Origin: Chitinispirillales bacterium
GTDB lineage: Bacteria; Fibrobacterota; Chitinivibrionia; Chitinivibrionales; Chitinispirillaceae
Reading direction: 5' to 3'
NCBI GenBank assembly: GCA_031254105.1
Contig: JAIRVB010000032.1
Span: forward strand, 1 to 57,746
DNA length: 57,746 bases
The notes below the pieces were generated by a model, which made no database searches, had not been told where the DNA came from, and saw only the letters and a program-made list of their open reading frames with translations. The number at the start of each line of letters is the position of its first letter. Positions within the stretch are counted from its first letter, which is position 1. The translations under genes and the position numbers were made by a program. Positions 34,528 to 43,419 of the stretch are shown piece by piece.

Positions 34528-37407
34528 GTGATTGGAAAGCGGACACTTGGGATCCTTGCCCGCCTTGTAACGAATCATCCTGGCAGAGTGCTTGCGGTTT
34601 GCGCGGCTATAACAATTGTTTGCGTTTACGGAGCAACGCGTTTTGGTATAAGAACTCAGCTTGCTGAGATGATGCCGAAGGATATACCTCAGATAAGCGA
34701 ATATCTTGACATTGCGGATGACTATTCGTCTGATATCACTATTATGATCACCCTTGAAAGTCCCGAAAAAGATGTTAAGCTGATGTGCAGGGCCGCGGGA
34801 GAATTAGCCGCTAAACTTGAGAAAATCCAGCTTGTAAGACCATCAAAAAACGCTGAAGTAACGGTAAAACAGAAGTACGCTCTTTTTAAGGGAGAGTTCC
34901 CTCAGGGAGTGGAATATGATACTCTGAATTTAGTTCGCAGGGTTGATTACAAACAGGACACCGTTTTTTTATCTAAATATGGGCTGCTCATAAAGGATAG
35001 CGGAGAGTTTGACCGCGTTGCCGCGGTGCTTGGTTCCCCCCGTGTTGAAGGTATTTTATCCGGTATAAACCATGAGATTGAAAAAGAGCTGGCCGGAAAC
35101 CTGGCTGAAGCCTCAGACGATTATTATACAAAAGTCTACAATGAAACAGGCCGTATTCATAATTTCCTTGAGAGCATGGAAAGTTTTATCACACATGGCG
35201 ATTCCTCAGGAGTTATTCAGTCGGTTTCCACATTTTTAGGCGGATCTCCTTATTATTTGTCATCTGATAATACAACTCTTCTTATGATGCTGCAACCTGC
35301 GGTAAGTTTTGATAAGTTTGACGAGCTGATGTATTTGGGCTACCGGATTGATGATACGCTCAATACATTCCGCGACCGCTATCCGCAGCTTACCACAGGC
35401 CGCACCGGAACAGTAATGATTCTGGTAGACTCTATAAACGGAGCGGCAATAAATTTCGATTGGGGCACTGCATTCGAATTCGCTATAATATTTTTACTTC
35501 TTATAGGCTCTTTCCGGGAGTGGAAAAACCCGTTTCTGCTCTTTGTAGCTTTGTTGACAGGCGTAGTATGGGCTACCGGTATTTTAGGATTTTTATTTGG
35601 GGAGATAAATATTCTTTCGGCGGCTTTCTGTATTGTTCTGGTAGGACTTGGGATAGATTACGGTATCCATTTTATTTCAGGATTCAGCGACGCAAGATAT
35701 TTCCATAAGTCAACGTCTGAATCTATTAAATATATGTACGGCCGTGTAGGATCCGGGGTGATTATAGGCGCTCTTACTACGGCCGCGGTTTTTTTCTGCC
35801 TCTCCTTAACCGGATTTCAGGTTTATTTCCAAATGGGAATTGTGATCGGCATAAGCGTATTAGTTATGCTTGCGGCGCAGTTAGTAGTTTTACCAGCGCT
35901 TATTTCCTGGGACAGTAAAGGCAATTCGGTAATTGACGGTGTTCTTTATAAATGCAAGCTCGGTTTTATGGTACGGCTGTGGGAAACCAGCCGGCGTGCG
36001 TTTCAAAAAGCATTTCACCTCAGCTTTCTCATGAAGCTGATTCGTAAAGAGGAGTTTTGGTTTCTGTCTGTTATGGGAAAATATTTGGGCCGTCCATCGG
36101 TGGCTGTTGCGGTGATTGTTATCACGGCTGCTTTAGTGTGTCTTTCCGCGGTGAGGGCGCATTCCCTCGAGTGGGAGTACGATTTAATGGCGATGCAGCC
36201 TAAAGGCGCCCTAAGCAGCATTACCCAAAATACGATTCTCGAAAAATTTGGTATGTTTCCAAACTTCGTCATGGTAGAAGCCCGCAATCTTGAGGAGTGC
36301 CGTTTTCTCAGTGAGGAGTACAGGCAGTGGGGCAGGCAAATGGGGCTTATCGGCCGTGTGGACGCTATAACCGATTATCTGCCTCCGGAAGATGCTCAGA
36401 GCCGAAACTCGGCGGCTTTAGAAAGATTTCAGGAAAATATTTTGAAGGGAGCACACACAGACAGCGTCAGCGTCAGCGCCGCTAACATCGCGAATGAACT
36501 GTTTCGAATGCGGCAAAACCTGGATGATCTTGCAAGGGCGGCTGCATTGACTGATGACAACAGCGCCGTGAAAGACAGGCTGATAGTCGCAGACAGTGAT
36601 ATGGACAAACTGATTATGCGGCTTACGGCAAAAATGAGAATTGCGGATGATCAGGTGAGTGAAACATTAAGCGCTCTTCAGAAGATAATATACGGTACTG
36701 TTAAATCCGGCCTTGAAAGAATGTCAGACAGGGAGGTTTTAACCCTTGAGAATCTCCCCAACGAAATTCGCAGCCGTTATGAAAATTCCAACAACGACAA
36801 TCTGATTATAAATGTGTATCCAAGGGAATATGTATGGGATGAAAAGACTCTACGCGACTTTAACTACCAGATTGAAGAGGTCAATAACCGTACTACCGGA
36901 TTATTGACTATTTTTCAGTTGCTCATAGACCTGATAATGCTTAAGGGATGGGACGCGATAGTGATGGGAACAATCGCTACCATACTTATACTGCTTATTG
37001 AGATAAGGTCATTCAGCCGTACGCTGCTTATGGTTTTGTCCCTCGCCATAGGGATAGTATGGATGCTTGGATTAATGGAGGTTTTTGGAATAAAGTTCAG
37101 CCTGATGACCTTTATGGCTCTGCCGCTTATTGTCGGCATTGGGCTTGATCATGGCATTCATGTGGTAGACCGTTACACAATAGAGGGCCGGGGCTCCATG
37201 TCGTTTGTACTCAAATGTACAGGGCGGGCGATTCTGCTTACATCAATAGTTACAATGATGGGTTTTGGAGCGCTTGGTCTGGGCGAGCATGCAGGATTAG
37301 CTGATTTTGGCATGACTATCTTTTTGGGTATTGGAGCCTGCTTTGTTTCAAGCGCGTTTGTACTTCCGGCAATTATTACCATTTGGGAGAGAGTAAATAA
37401 ACATTAG
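34528..37407 (+). CDS. MMPL/HAE3-type RND transporter
   Basis: A 959-residue inner-membrane exporter with two SSD/MMPL halves. GTG start with GGAG upstream. TM1 (VLAVCAAITIVCVYGATRFG) leads to the first periplasmic domain, then a five-helix bundle (AFEFAIIFLLLIGSF, LVGLGIDYGIHFISG; the GLGIDYG motif in TM4 carries proton-relay acids). The second half repeats this (AVAVIVITAALVCLSAV, MALPLIVGIGLDHGIHVVDR). HAE3/MMPL proteins move hopanoids, lipids or other hydrophobic molecules from the inner membrane to the outer. No adaptor or channel gene is adjacent. The periplasmic coil region is long (about 640-760). Confidence 0.88.
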   Translation: MIGKRTLGILARLVTNHPGRVLAVCAAITIVCVYGATRFGIRTQLAEMMPKDIPQISEYLDIADDYSSDITIMITLESPEKDVKLMCRAAGELAAKLEKIQLVRPSKNAEVTVKQKYALFKGEFPQGVEYDTLNLVRRVDYKQDTVFLSKYGLLIKDSGEFDRVAAVLGSPRVEGILSGINHEIEKELAGNLAEASDDYYTKVYNETGRIHNFLESMESFITHGDSSGVIQSVSTFLGGSPYYLSSDNTTLLMMLQPAVSFDKFDELMYLGYRIDDTLNTFRDRYPQLTTGRTGTVMILVDSINGAAINFDWGTAFEFAIIFLLLIGSFREWKNPFLLFVALLTGVVWATGILGFLFGEINILSAAFCIVLVGLGIDYGIHFISGFSDARYFHKSTSESIKYMYGRVGSGVIIGALTTAAVFFCLSLTGFQVYFQMGIVIGISVLVMLAAQLVVLPALISWDSKGNSVIDGVLYKCKLGFMVRLWETSRRAFQKAFHLSFLMKLIRKEEFWFLSVMGKYLGRPSVAVAVIVITAALVCLSAVRAHSLEWEYDLMAMQPKGALSSITQNTILEKFGMFPNFVMVEARNLEECRFLSEEYRQWGRQMGLIGRVDAITDYLPPEDAQSRNSAALERFQENILKGAHTDSVSVSAANIANELFRMRQNLDDLARAAALTDDNSAVKDRLIVADSDMDKLIMRLTAKMRIADDQVSETLSALQKIIYGTVKSGLERMSDREVLTLENLPNEIRSRYENSNNDNLIINVYPREYVWDEKTLRDFNYQIEEVNNRTTGLLTIFQLLIDLIMLKGWDAIVMGTIATILILLIEIRSFSRTLLMVLSLAIGIVWMLGLMEVFGIKFSLMTFMALPLIVGIGLDHGIHVVDRYTIEGRGSMSFVLKCTGRAILLTSIVTMMGFGALGLGEHAGLADFGMTIFLGIGACFVSSAFVLPAIITIWERVNKH

Positions 37408-37873
37408 AGCTCATGGCTAAGAATTCAGAGAGAAATTAAAGGATGATAGAGCGCATCACTCCGCAGCTGTGTTTTTTATAAGGGTGGAGAGAATTGGTTG
37501 ATTTCAGATGAAAATTTCATTGTTTCTGAAATATCTGAATCCGCGGAATATCCTGATGGCAGTGTCAATATTTTTGCGTTCGTTTATTTTATAGCAGCTT
37601 AACATGACATTGACATGTTTTCTGCGTTAAATATTCGCAAGAAATGATATCTTGAGCGATTTTCGAATCTATAAACATGTCAATACATAATCACATTGCT
37701 ATATTTTTGTGTTTGAGTTGATTGAAATATAAATTTACAGGTTCCCGCTTTTTGGGTAATTTTTTACAAAGTGAGTAAACAGCGGTTGTTACATTCATGG
37801 CTTTCTCCAAATCTTATCTTTTGATAATTCGCAACACCGCGACTATCCATTATTATTCCCATTCTTATATTTT
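37408..37873. repeat. Intergenic region with a leader-repeat part A copy
   Basis: Between two convergent genes. ATTTTTGTGTTTGAG followed by TTGATTGAAATATAAATTTACAGG (about 37705-37740) closely matches 13354-13394. The downstream gene there is on the opposite strand, so this copy is not a leader. Otherwise the region is A/T-rich with no gene seen. Confidence 0.5.
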
Positions 37874-40800
37874 CTAAGTTTTGAGCTCTGAATTATTCTT
37901 CATAAACTCCTGCGCCTTGAACATCGCTTCTTCAAAATCACCATGCAGCAGAAGCTCTGAGAGAGCGTTTAACATCTCTTTTGTCTGCCGCGACCATTGT
38001 TTTGGCGTAAGCTGGGCTAGAGCGTTCTTGGCGCCCTTTTTGTCATAGTCTACACAGGCGATGTTAAAAGCGAATAATTGATCGCGCAGAAGGGTAGGGT
38101 CTTCGTCTGTATTTGCATCACTGCCCTGCTCTTCGCTGGGCGTAAATTTTTGAATGAGCGCTGACAGGTCGTGTAAAAAGGAGGGAATTTGTGTTGATAT
38201 GACTTTTTTGTCCCCGTTTTTTCCGGCTGCTTCAAGTTTGGCGGCAACTTTTGAGAGCGCTTTTTCATCAACATTTGCAAGCGCGCTTTTTAACGCGTGG
38301 ATGCTGATTGTGTAAAGCAGCATCTCTTCACTGCTGATAGTATCTATATTTTTGATAGTATTTTCCAAAACGGGTATCGTTTTTTGAAGATCTCTCAAGA
38401 AGATGGCGATTAAGTTAGAGTTCACATTTACCATAGCTTCCTGTTTGTGAGCTTTGATCTCAGATTGTTTTCGCCTCGCTTCCTTAACTACTTCCGGCGG
38501 CTGTTTGTCGCGAATCAACTTGTTAAGTACATTATTCAGTACCCTTAAGTCTATGGGTTTTGAAATAAAGTCATCAAATCCGTTTGAGAGAAACACTTCA
38601 GCCTGACCCGCAACCGCGTTTGCGGTAAGGGCTACAATAGAGTGGGTGTAACCCATACCACGAATTCGTTTTGTAGCCTCAATACCATCCATTTTGGGCA
38701 TCATGTGATCCATAAATATTATGTCGTAAGCCTTGCCGCTTTTTATTAACTCTATTGCTTCAAGACCGCTGTCCGCTGTATCAACCGACAGGCCGTAAGG
38801 AGACATAAGTCCGCTTGCGACATAGAGGTTGGATTCTACATCATCTACAACTAAAACGCGGCCGTAAGGCATATAGTCGCGCATAAATTGCGCTCTTTTG
38901 TCATTTACTGTATTGTCTGTACGGTACTTCATCAGGTTTTGCGCCAGCTCTTTGCCAAGGCGGTCGCTGCAAACTCTTTTTTGCGGCAGGCGAACCGTAA
39001 ATGTGGATCCCTTGCCCGGCTCGCTTTCAACCATTAATTTTCCCTGCATTATTTTTATCAGATTTTTGGTAATGCTCATGCCAAGACCGGTACCCTGAGC
39101 GGCATAATTAGTCTCCTGGCTGAAACGCGCATATTCATCGCCAAGTCTGTTTAACTGTTCCGCCGTCATACCCCGGCCGGTATCACTTATTTGAAAAACC
39201 AGTATCGCCTCATCTTCATTATCCTCGTTCTCAACGTAGATTGATAACTTAACTGAGCCTTCATCAGTATATTTAAAGGCGTTTGAGAGCAGATTATTTA
39301 AAATTTGCTTTATGCGTATCTCATCTCCTATCAGTCTCAGAGGCGTATTTTCATCTACGTGGAGTTCAAACTCAAGGGGCTTGCTGCTCTGCTGCATTAT
39401 GTTAAGCTGTACAGTATCGTTAATCAAGCTTGAAACTTCATATCTGACAGATGAGAGTTCCATTTTATTTGATTCAATCTTAGACAGATCAAGCAGGTCA
39501 TTGATAATTGTAAGCAGTAGATCGCCCGAATTATTAATCAGTAAAAGAGCGTCCCTGAGGCTTGGCGTAAGAGATTCATCCATGAGTTGAATTTCGGTTG
39601 TCCCAAGAATCGCGTTTATAGGCGTTCTGATCTCATGGCTCATACGGGACAAAAACAGACTCTTAAAGCGGTTGCCCTGTTCAGCCTGTTCTTTTGCGCT
39701 TATCAGTTCCGTTAAATCAATTGAATACTGAATATGCGCGGTTCTGCCGTCATGCCATTTTATATAGCGGTCAGAATTTCGGTATACGCGGTTTGTAAGC
39801 GTGCTGCGTTCTTCCCATACGACAACGCTGTCCGGATCATCGTCAAGCTTGCGGCAGGGGCAGAAATCGCATTTTTCACTAATCCCTTCCTGCAGAATTT
39901 TGTAACAGAGCTGTCCGGTACAATCCTCCTTAATATTGTATTCTTTCGACATATAATTATTCATGAAAAGAATCTCACTGGTATTTGGATCAGTTACATA
40001 TATCATCAAATCCAGCCCGTTCAGCATGCTTTTCAGCATGTCGTTCGCCTGTTTTGACTCATGTGCCTGCGCCACCGCGTTTTTAAGCTGGCGTAAATCT
40101 TGCGTATATCCCAAAACGACAAGATCGTTATTATACTCACCGCGCACGAGCACAATTTCAGTTGGTATCTGCTCACCTTTTAAATTCTGGTGCATCCACT
40201 CAAAGCGGCAGTAACCCTCTTTAAACGCCTTATTTACAAGTTCAGACGCTTTTACGCTTGACAATTGGCCGTCAGGCTGGTATTGCGGCGAAAGCTGATA
40301 AAATTTATCAAGATATTCCTGTGTGCTGGATAAATCGAAAAGTTTTAATGCCACATCATTGGTCTGGGTATTTTTCAAATCTTTGTTCCAAAAATTAGCT
40401 ACAAGAGGCATGGAGTCAAACATAAGACGCACTCTCTCTTCCGCTAAGTGGCGCGCTCTGGAAATTTTTAAGATAAGCGCGATCAGCAGCAACGCTGAGA
40501 AAATAGCGATTGCGCTGAAAATTACCGACTGCCGCATTATATTATCACTATGCTCTTTTACAGGAACCGCAACTCCCAAATGCCAGCCATTATCAAGCTG
40601 CGAGAAAAACACAACAAAATTTTCATTATGCGGGCATTTTATTTTATGCTCGAGAATACCCCCGCTTAACCCTGGGGCATAAGTTAAGCTTGCGATATTG
40701 TAGGGAAGCTCGGCAAGCCGCTTACCCCACAGCATAGAGTCAGGGTGGTAAATTACCCTTTGCTGGTTATCCAGCAGCACTGCTGATTTCCCATATTTAG

Positions 40801-41419
40801 ACGATATGCCGTTCAAATAATTCCTGATTTTATCAAATTTCAAACAAAAACCGATTATACCGATATGTTCACCTTTATCATCAAAAATGCGGCGGCTGTA
40901 TGTAACGGTGAGAACATCATGCAGAACGTGCAAATGCGGATCTGTAACTCCTACAAGTCCATTTGCCTCAACCGCCGCTTTATACCACGGACGTACGCTG
41001 TATGAAAACCCCGCCGGAGGAGTCCATCCGGTTGCTGAGATGTATTTTTCGCCGCCGGACGCTTCAAAAAGGCCGAACACATCGAGAGTGTATGAGGTGA
41101 ACATTTCGTTGCCGCTAAGACGTCCGGTTAGATCTTTTATATATTTGGAGATCATATCAAAAGACGCTCCCTGCAGAATCATAAAGCGGATATTTTCCGC
41201 AACCGCCCCCAATACTACATGCGGTTCATGCAAACTGGTTTCGGTATAGGCCCGCATATCATTAAGAATGGCTGCGGCGTCATGTTTGAGAAGGTCACGC
41301 TCTTTTCTTTTTGTGTCCGTGTAGTTCAAAAAAACCATTGCGGCAAATATCAGCATAATAACAGATATTTGCGCTTGTGAAACTATATTTTTCATCTTTA
41401 AAGTACGACTTTTCAGCAT
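37874..41419 (-). CDS. Hybrid sensor histidine kinase (Cache-PAS-PAS-HisKA-HATPase-REC-HPt)
   Basis: An 1181-residue kinase with the same plan as the one at 8618. TM1 lies near residues 14-32. The periplasmic Cache-type sensor has RPWYKAAVEANGLVG, and TM2 is near 297-318. The first PAS lies at about 325-440; the second (about 450-575) carries the cysteine set CTGQLCYKIL / EKCDFCPCRK. HisKA is SRMSHEIRTPINAI. The ATPase has LNNLLSNAFKYT, SDTGRGM and GTGLGMSI. The receiver has VVDDVESN and FMDHMMPKMDG. HPt is ISIHALKSALAN. It starts inside the end of the HD-GYP regulator gene (7-base overlap), so the two are translationally coupled and almost certainly partners. Confidence 0.92.
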   Translation of the reverse strand: MLKSRTLKMKNIVSQAQISVIMLIFAAMVFLNYTDTKRKERDLLKHDAAAILNDMRAYTETSLHEPHVVLGAVAENIRFMILQGASFDMISKYIKDLTGRLSGNEMFTSYTLDVFGLFEASGGEKYISATGWTPPAGFSYSVRPWYKAAVEANGLVGVTDPHLHVLHDVLTVTYSRRIFDDKGEHIGIIGFCLKFDKIRNYLNGISSKYGKSAVLLDNQQRVIYHPDSMLWGKRLAELPYNIASLTYAPGLSGGILEHKIKCPHNENFVVFFSQLDNGWHLGVAVPVKEHSDNIMRQSVIFSAIAIFSALLLIALILKISRARHLAEERVRLMFDSMPLVANFWNKDLKNTQTNDVALKLFDLSSTQEYLDKFYQLSPQYQPDGQLSSVKASELVNKAFKEGYCRFEWMHQNLKGEQIPTEIVLVRGEYNNDLVVLGYTQDLRQLKNAVAQAHESKQANDMLKSMLNGLDLMIYVTDPNTSEILFMNNYMSKEYNIKEDCTGQLCYKILQEGISEKCDFCPCRKLDDDPDSVVVWEERSTLTNRVYRNSDRYIKWHDGRTAHIQYSIDLTELISAKEQAEQGNRFKSLFLSRMSHEIRTPINAILGTTEIQLMDESLTPSLRDALLLINNSGDLLLTIINDLLDLSKIESNKMELSSVRYEVSSLINDTVQLNIMQQSSKPLEFELHVDENTPLRLIGDEIRIKQILNNLLSNAFKYTDEGSVKLSIYVENEDNEDEAILVFQISDTGRGMTAEQLNRLGDEYARFSQETNYAAQGTGLGMSITKNLIKIMQGKLMVESEPGKGSTFTVRLPQKRVCSDRLGKELAQNLMKYRTDNTVNDKRAQFMRDYMPYGRVLVVDDVESNLYVASGLMSPYGLSVDTADSGLEAIELIKSGKAYDIIFMDHMMPKMDGIEATKRIRGMGYTHSIVALTANAVAGQAEVFLSNGFDDFISKPIDLRVLNNVLNKLIRDKQPPEVVKEARRKQSEIKAHKQEAMVNVNSNLIAIFLRDLQKTIPVLENTIKNIDTISSEEMLLYTISIHALKSALANVDEKALSKVAAKLEAAGKNGDKKVISTQIPSFLHDLSALIQKFTPSEEQGSDANTDEDPTLLRDQLFAFNIACVDYDKKGAKNALAQLTPKQWSRQTKEMLNALSELLLHGDFEEAMFKAQEFMKNNSELKT

Positions 41420-42450
41420 GCTAATGTTTCCTTAAATTTATCCGCGACATTAAAAAACACTTCGGTAATTTGCGGATCAAAATGTTTTCCTGTTCCGGCC
41501 ATTATTTCGCTTACCGCCTGTTCGTGGCTGAGAGCCCCTTTGTATGAGCGTTCTGAGACAAGGGCATCATATACATCAACCAAAGCCAGAACGCGTCCCG
41601 GAAGAGGTATATCCAATTCCGCCAGCCCGGCCGGATAACCTGTTCCGTCCCAATGCTCATGATGGCTGCTTATAAGAATTTTCGCAGTACTCCAAAACCG
41701 CTCATCATGTGTGCCTTCCATAATTCTGGCAATTATCTGCTCGCCCGCTTTCACGTGCGTTTTCATGATATCAGATTCCTGTGCAGTTAATTTGCCGAGT
41801 TTATTCAGAATCGCGTCAGGGATAGTTATTTTCCCGAGGTCATGTAAGCGTGTGCCCCGGACGACTAAATCAATATCCAGGGCTTCTATCTCTTCAGCGT
41901 AAACACCCTGCCGCGCCATTGCGTCCATCAGAGTTTTGATCTGCGCCGCTGTCCGCTCAACGTGTCCGCCTGTCCACCGGTCACGGCTCTCCACCAAATC
42001 CGCAAGAATCAGTATCATGTTTTCGTATGATTGTTTAAGCTGCACGGTTTTCTTTTCTATTTGATCGGTTTTCCCGCGAATAAGAGTATTGATATCAAGA
42101 TGCATCTTAACGCGGTTAAGCAGTACCGTATCGGAAAAAGGCTTTGAGACAAAATCTACAGCGCCATGTTCAAAATCATGCATATCAAAAGTGTCTTCTT
42201 TTTGGCCGCTTAAAAAAATTACCGGAATATTAGCTGTCCGCTCATTGCTCTTTAATAGTTTAAGCGTTGCCAGGCCATCAATATCAGGCATGAAAACATC
42301 CAGCAGTATCAGATCCGGCAAAATCTTATCAAGCATGGCAAACATCTTTGCCGCGGAAGGCAGAGTTATAACCCGGTACTGGTTCTCCAGCGCCTCTTCC
42401 GTTACAATCAGACTTACGTCACTGTCATCTACAACAAAAATTGTTTTCAT
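41413..42450 (-). CDS. Response regulator with HD-GYP output (c-di-GMP phosphodiesterase)
   Basis: A 345-residue RpfG-like protein that should hydrolyse cyclic di-GMP when phosphorylated. The receiver (1-125) has FVVDDSD, LLDVFMPDIDG, VIFLSG and SKPF. A coil leads to the HD-GYP domain: ESRDRWTGGHVERTA, the metal-binding HDLGK in GTRLHDLGKITIPD, HHEHWDGTGYPAGL (the HHExxDGxGYP signature) and LALVDVYDAL. All metal ligands of the family are present. AGGAA precedes the ATG. Downstream is the hybrid kinase; upstream is a receiver-only paralogue that duplicates its first 120 residues. Confidence 0.93.
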   Translation of the reverse strand: MKTIFVVDDSDVSLIVTEEALENQYRVITLPSAAKMFAMLDKILPDLILLDVFMPDIDGLATLKLLKSNERTANIPVIFLSGQKEDTFDMHDFEHGAVDFVSKPFSDTVLLNRVKMHLDINTLIRGKTDQIEKKTVQLKQSYENMILILADLVESRDRWTGGHVERTAAQIKTLMDAMARQGVYAEEIEALDIDLVVRGTRLHDLGKITIPDAILNKLGKLTAQESDIMKTHVKAGEQIIARIMEGTHDERFWSTAKILISSHHEHWDGTGYPAGLAELDIPLPGRVLALVDVYDALVSERSYKGALSHEQAVSEIMAGTGKHFDPQITEVFFNVADKFKETLAC

Positions 42451-42693
42451 CTAATTCCTGTCGAAATAATGCAAAAATATTAAAAATACTTTATAACACA
42501 AAGAAAAAAGATCTCATACCTGTTGTTTTATAGTTGCCGAATTGACCTGAAAAATGTTTGCCCTCACGTCACCCCTCGAAGCTGGGGCTATTGTTCTTCT
42601 CTTTAGGACTTAAAACAGAGAACAGTACTTTCCGCCTCTGCGGTAATGACGATGCTTGAAGGTACGCTGCTGTACAGTACAATCAGATCGTTC

Positions 42694-43068
42694 TTAAGCA
42701 ACAGCATCAGTATCAAGATTCGTTTTAACCCTTTTGTTAAGTACAGCCTTAGAAAAAGGTTTTAAAATGAAGTCCACAGCCCCCAGTTCAAAACCGCGCG
42801 ATTCCGAAACCTTTTCCGTTTGACCGCTTAAAAATATTACCGGAATATTATTAGTTTTCATATTTTTCTTTAACAGCTCAAGCGCGGTAAAACCATCAAT
42901 TTCCGGCATGCAGATATCCATCAGTATAAGATCAGGCGTTATCTTGTCCAGCATCGCAAACATCTTTGCGGCGCAGGATAAGGTTATGACCCGGTATTCA
43001 CTTTCCAAAGCCTCTTCCGCCACAATCAGGCAGGTGTCGCTGTCATCTACTACAAAAATGGTTTTCAT
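42694..43068 (-). CDS. Receiver-only response regulator, paralogue of the HD-GYP regulator
   Basis: A 124-residue single-domain receiver. It opens with the same MKTIFVVDDSD and shares AAKMFAMLDKI, PDLIL, phospho-acceptor MDICMPEIDG, VIFLSGQ and KPFS with the HD-GYP protein at 41413, so it arose by partial duplication. All catalytic residues are intact, so it may compete for phosphate from the neighbouring hybrid kinase or its HPt. It ends shortly after the receiver (KTNLDTDAVA). The 243-base gap to the next gene shows no clear remains of an HD-GYP domain. Confidence 0.85.
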   Translation of the reverse strand: MKTIFVVDDSDTCLIVAEEALESEYRVITLSCAAKMFAMLDKITPDLILMDICMPEIDGFTALELLKKNMKTNNIPVIFLSGQTEKVSESRGFELGAVDFILKPFSKAVLNKRVKTNLDTDAVA

Positions 43069-43419
43069 CGGTTTTTGTTTGCTTGGGACAAAAATTTATA
43101 TGCGAAATTAAAAAGTTACATTAAAATAAATTATATCATTGTTACCTTCAATTTTGTATATTGTTATTGTAAAGATAAGCGTATGGCGGCTGGCAAAGAG
43201 ATTCGAATATACCGTAAATCTTTCAAGCAGCCCTTTAACCAGAGCGCGCTGACGCTTGAACCAATTCTAAAAAAGGTAATTTGCTGGTTAATTCTCCATG
43301 TTTGCTGGGCGGTCACGTAATCCCCGCAAAGGGGCGGGGATCCAAAAATTATGCGGCAAGAGAAATTACGCTGTGAAACCAGACTGATTACGCTGGCTCC
43401 ACTCCAGGTAAAATATTCA
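43069..43419. other. Intergenic region with GC-rich hairpin
   Basis: A TCCCCGC-AAAGG-GCGGGGA-type hairpin lies near 43320-43339. A plus-strand open frame ending at 43320 has no ribosome-binding site or recognisable content. The region is bounded by the receiver gene promoter and the 3' end of the deaminase gene. Confidence 0.35.

Noticed and set aside
43075-43320. 81-codon plus-strand open frame
   Set aside because: No ribosome-binding site, no recognisable domain, and it starts within the promoter region of the receiver gene.
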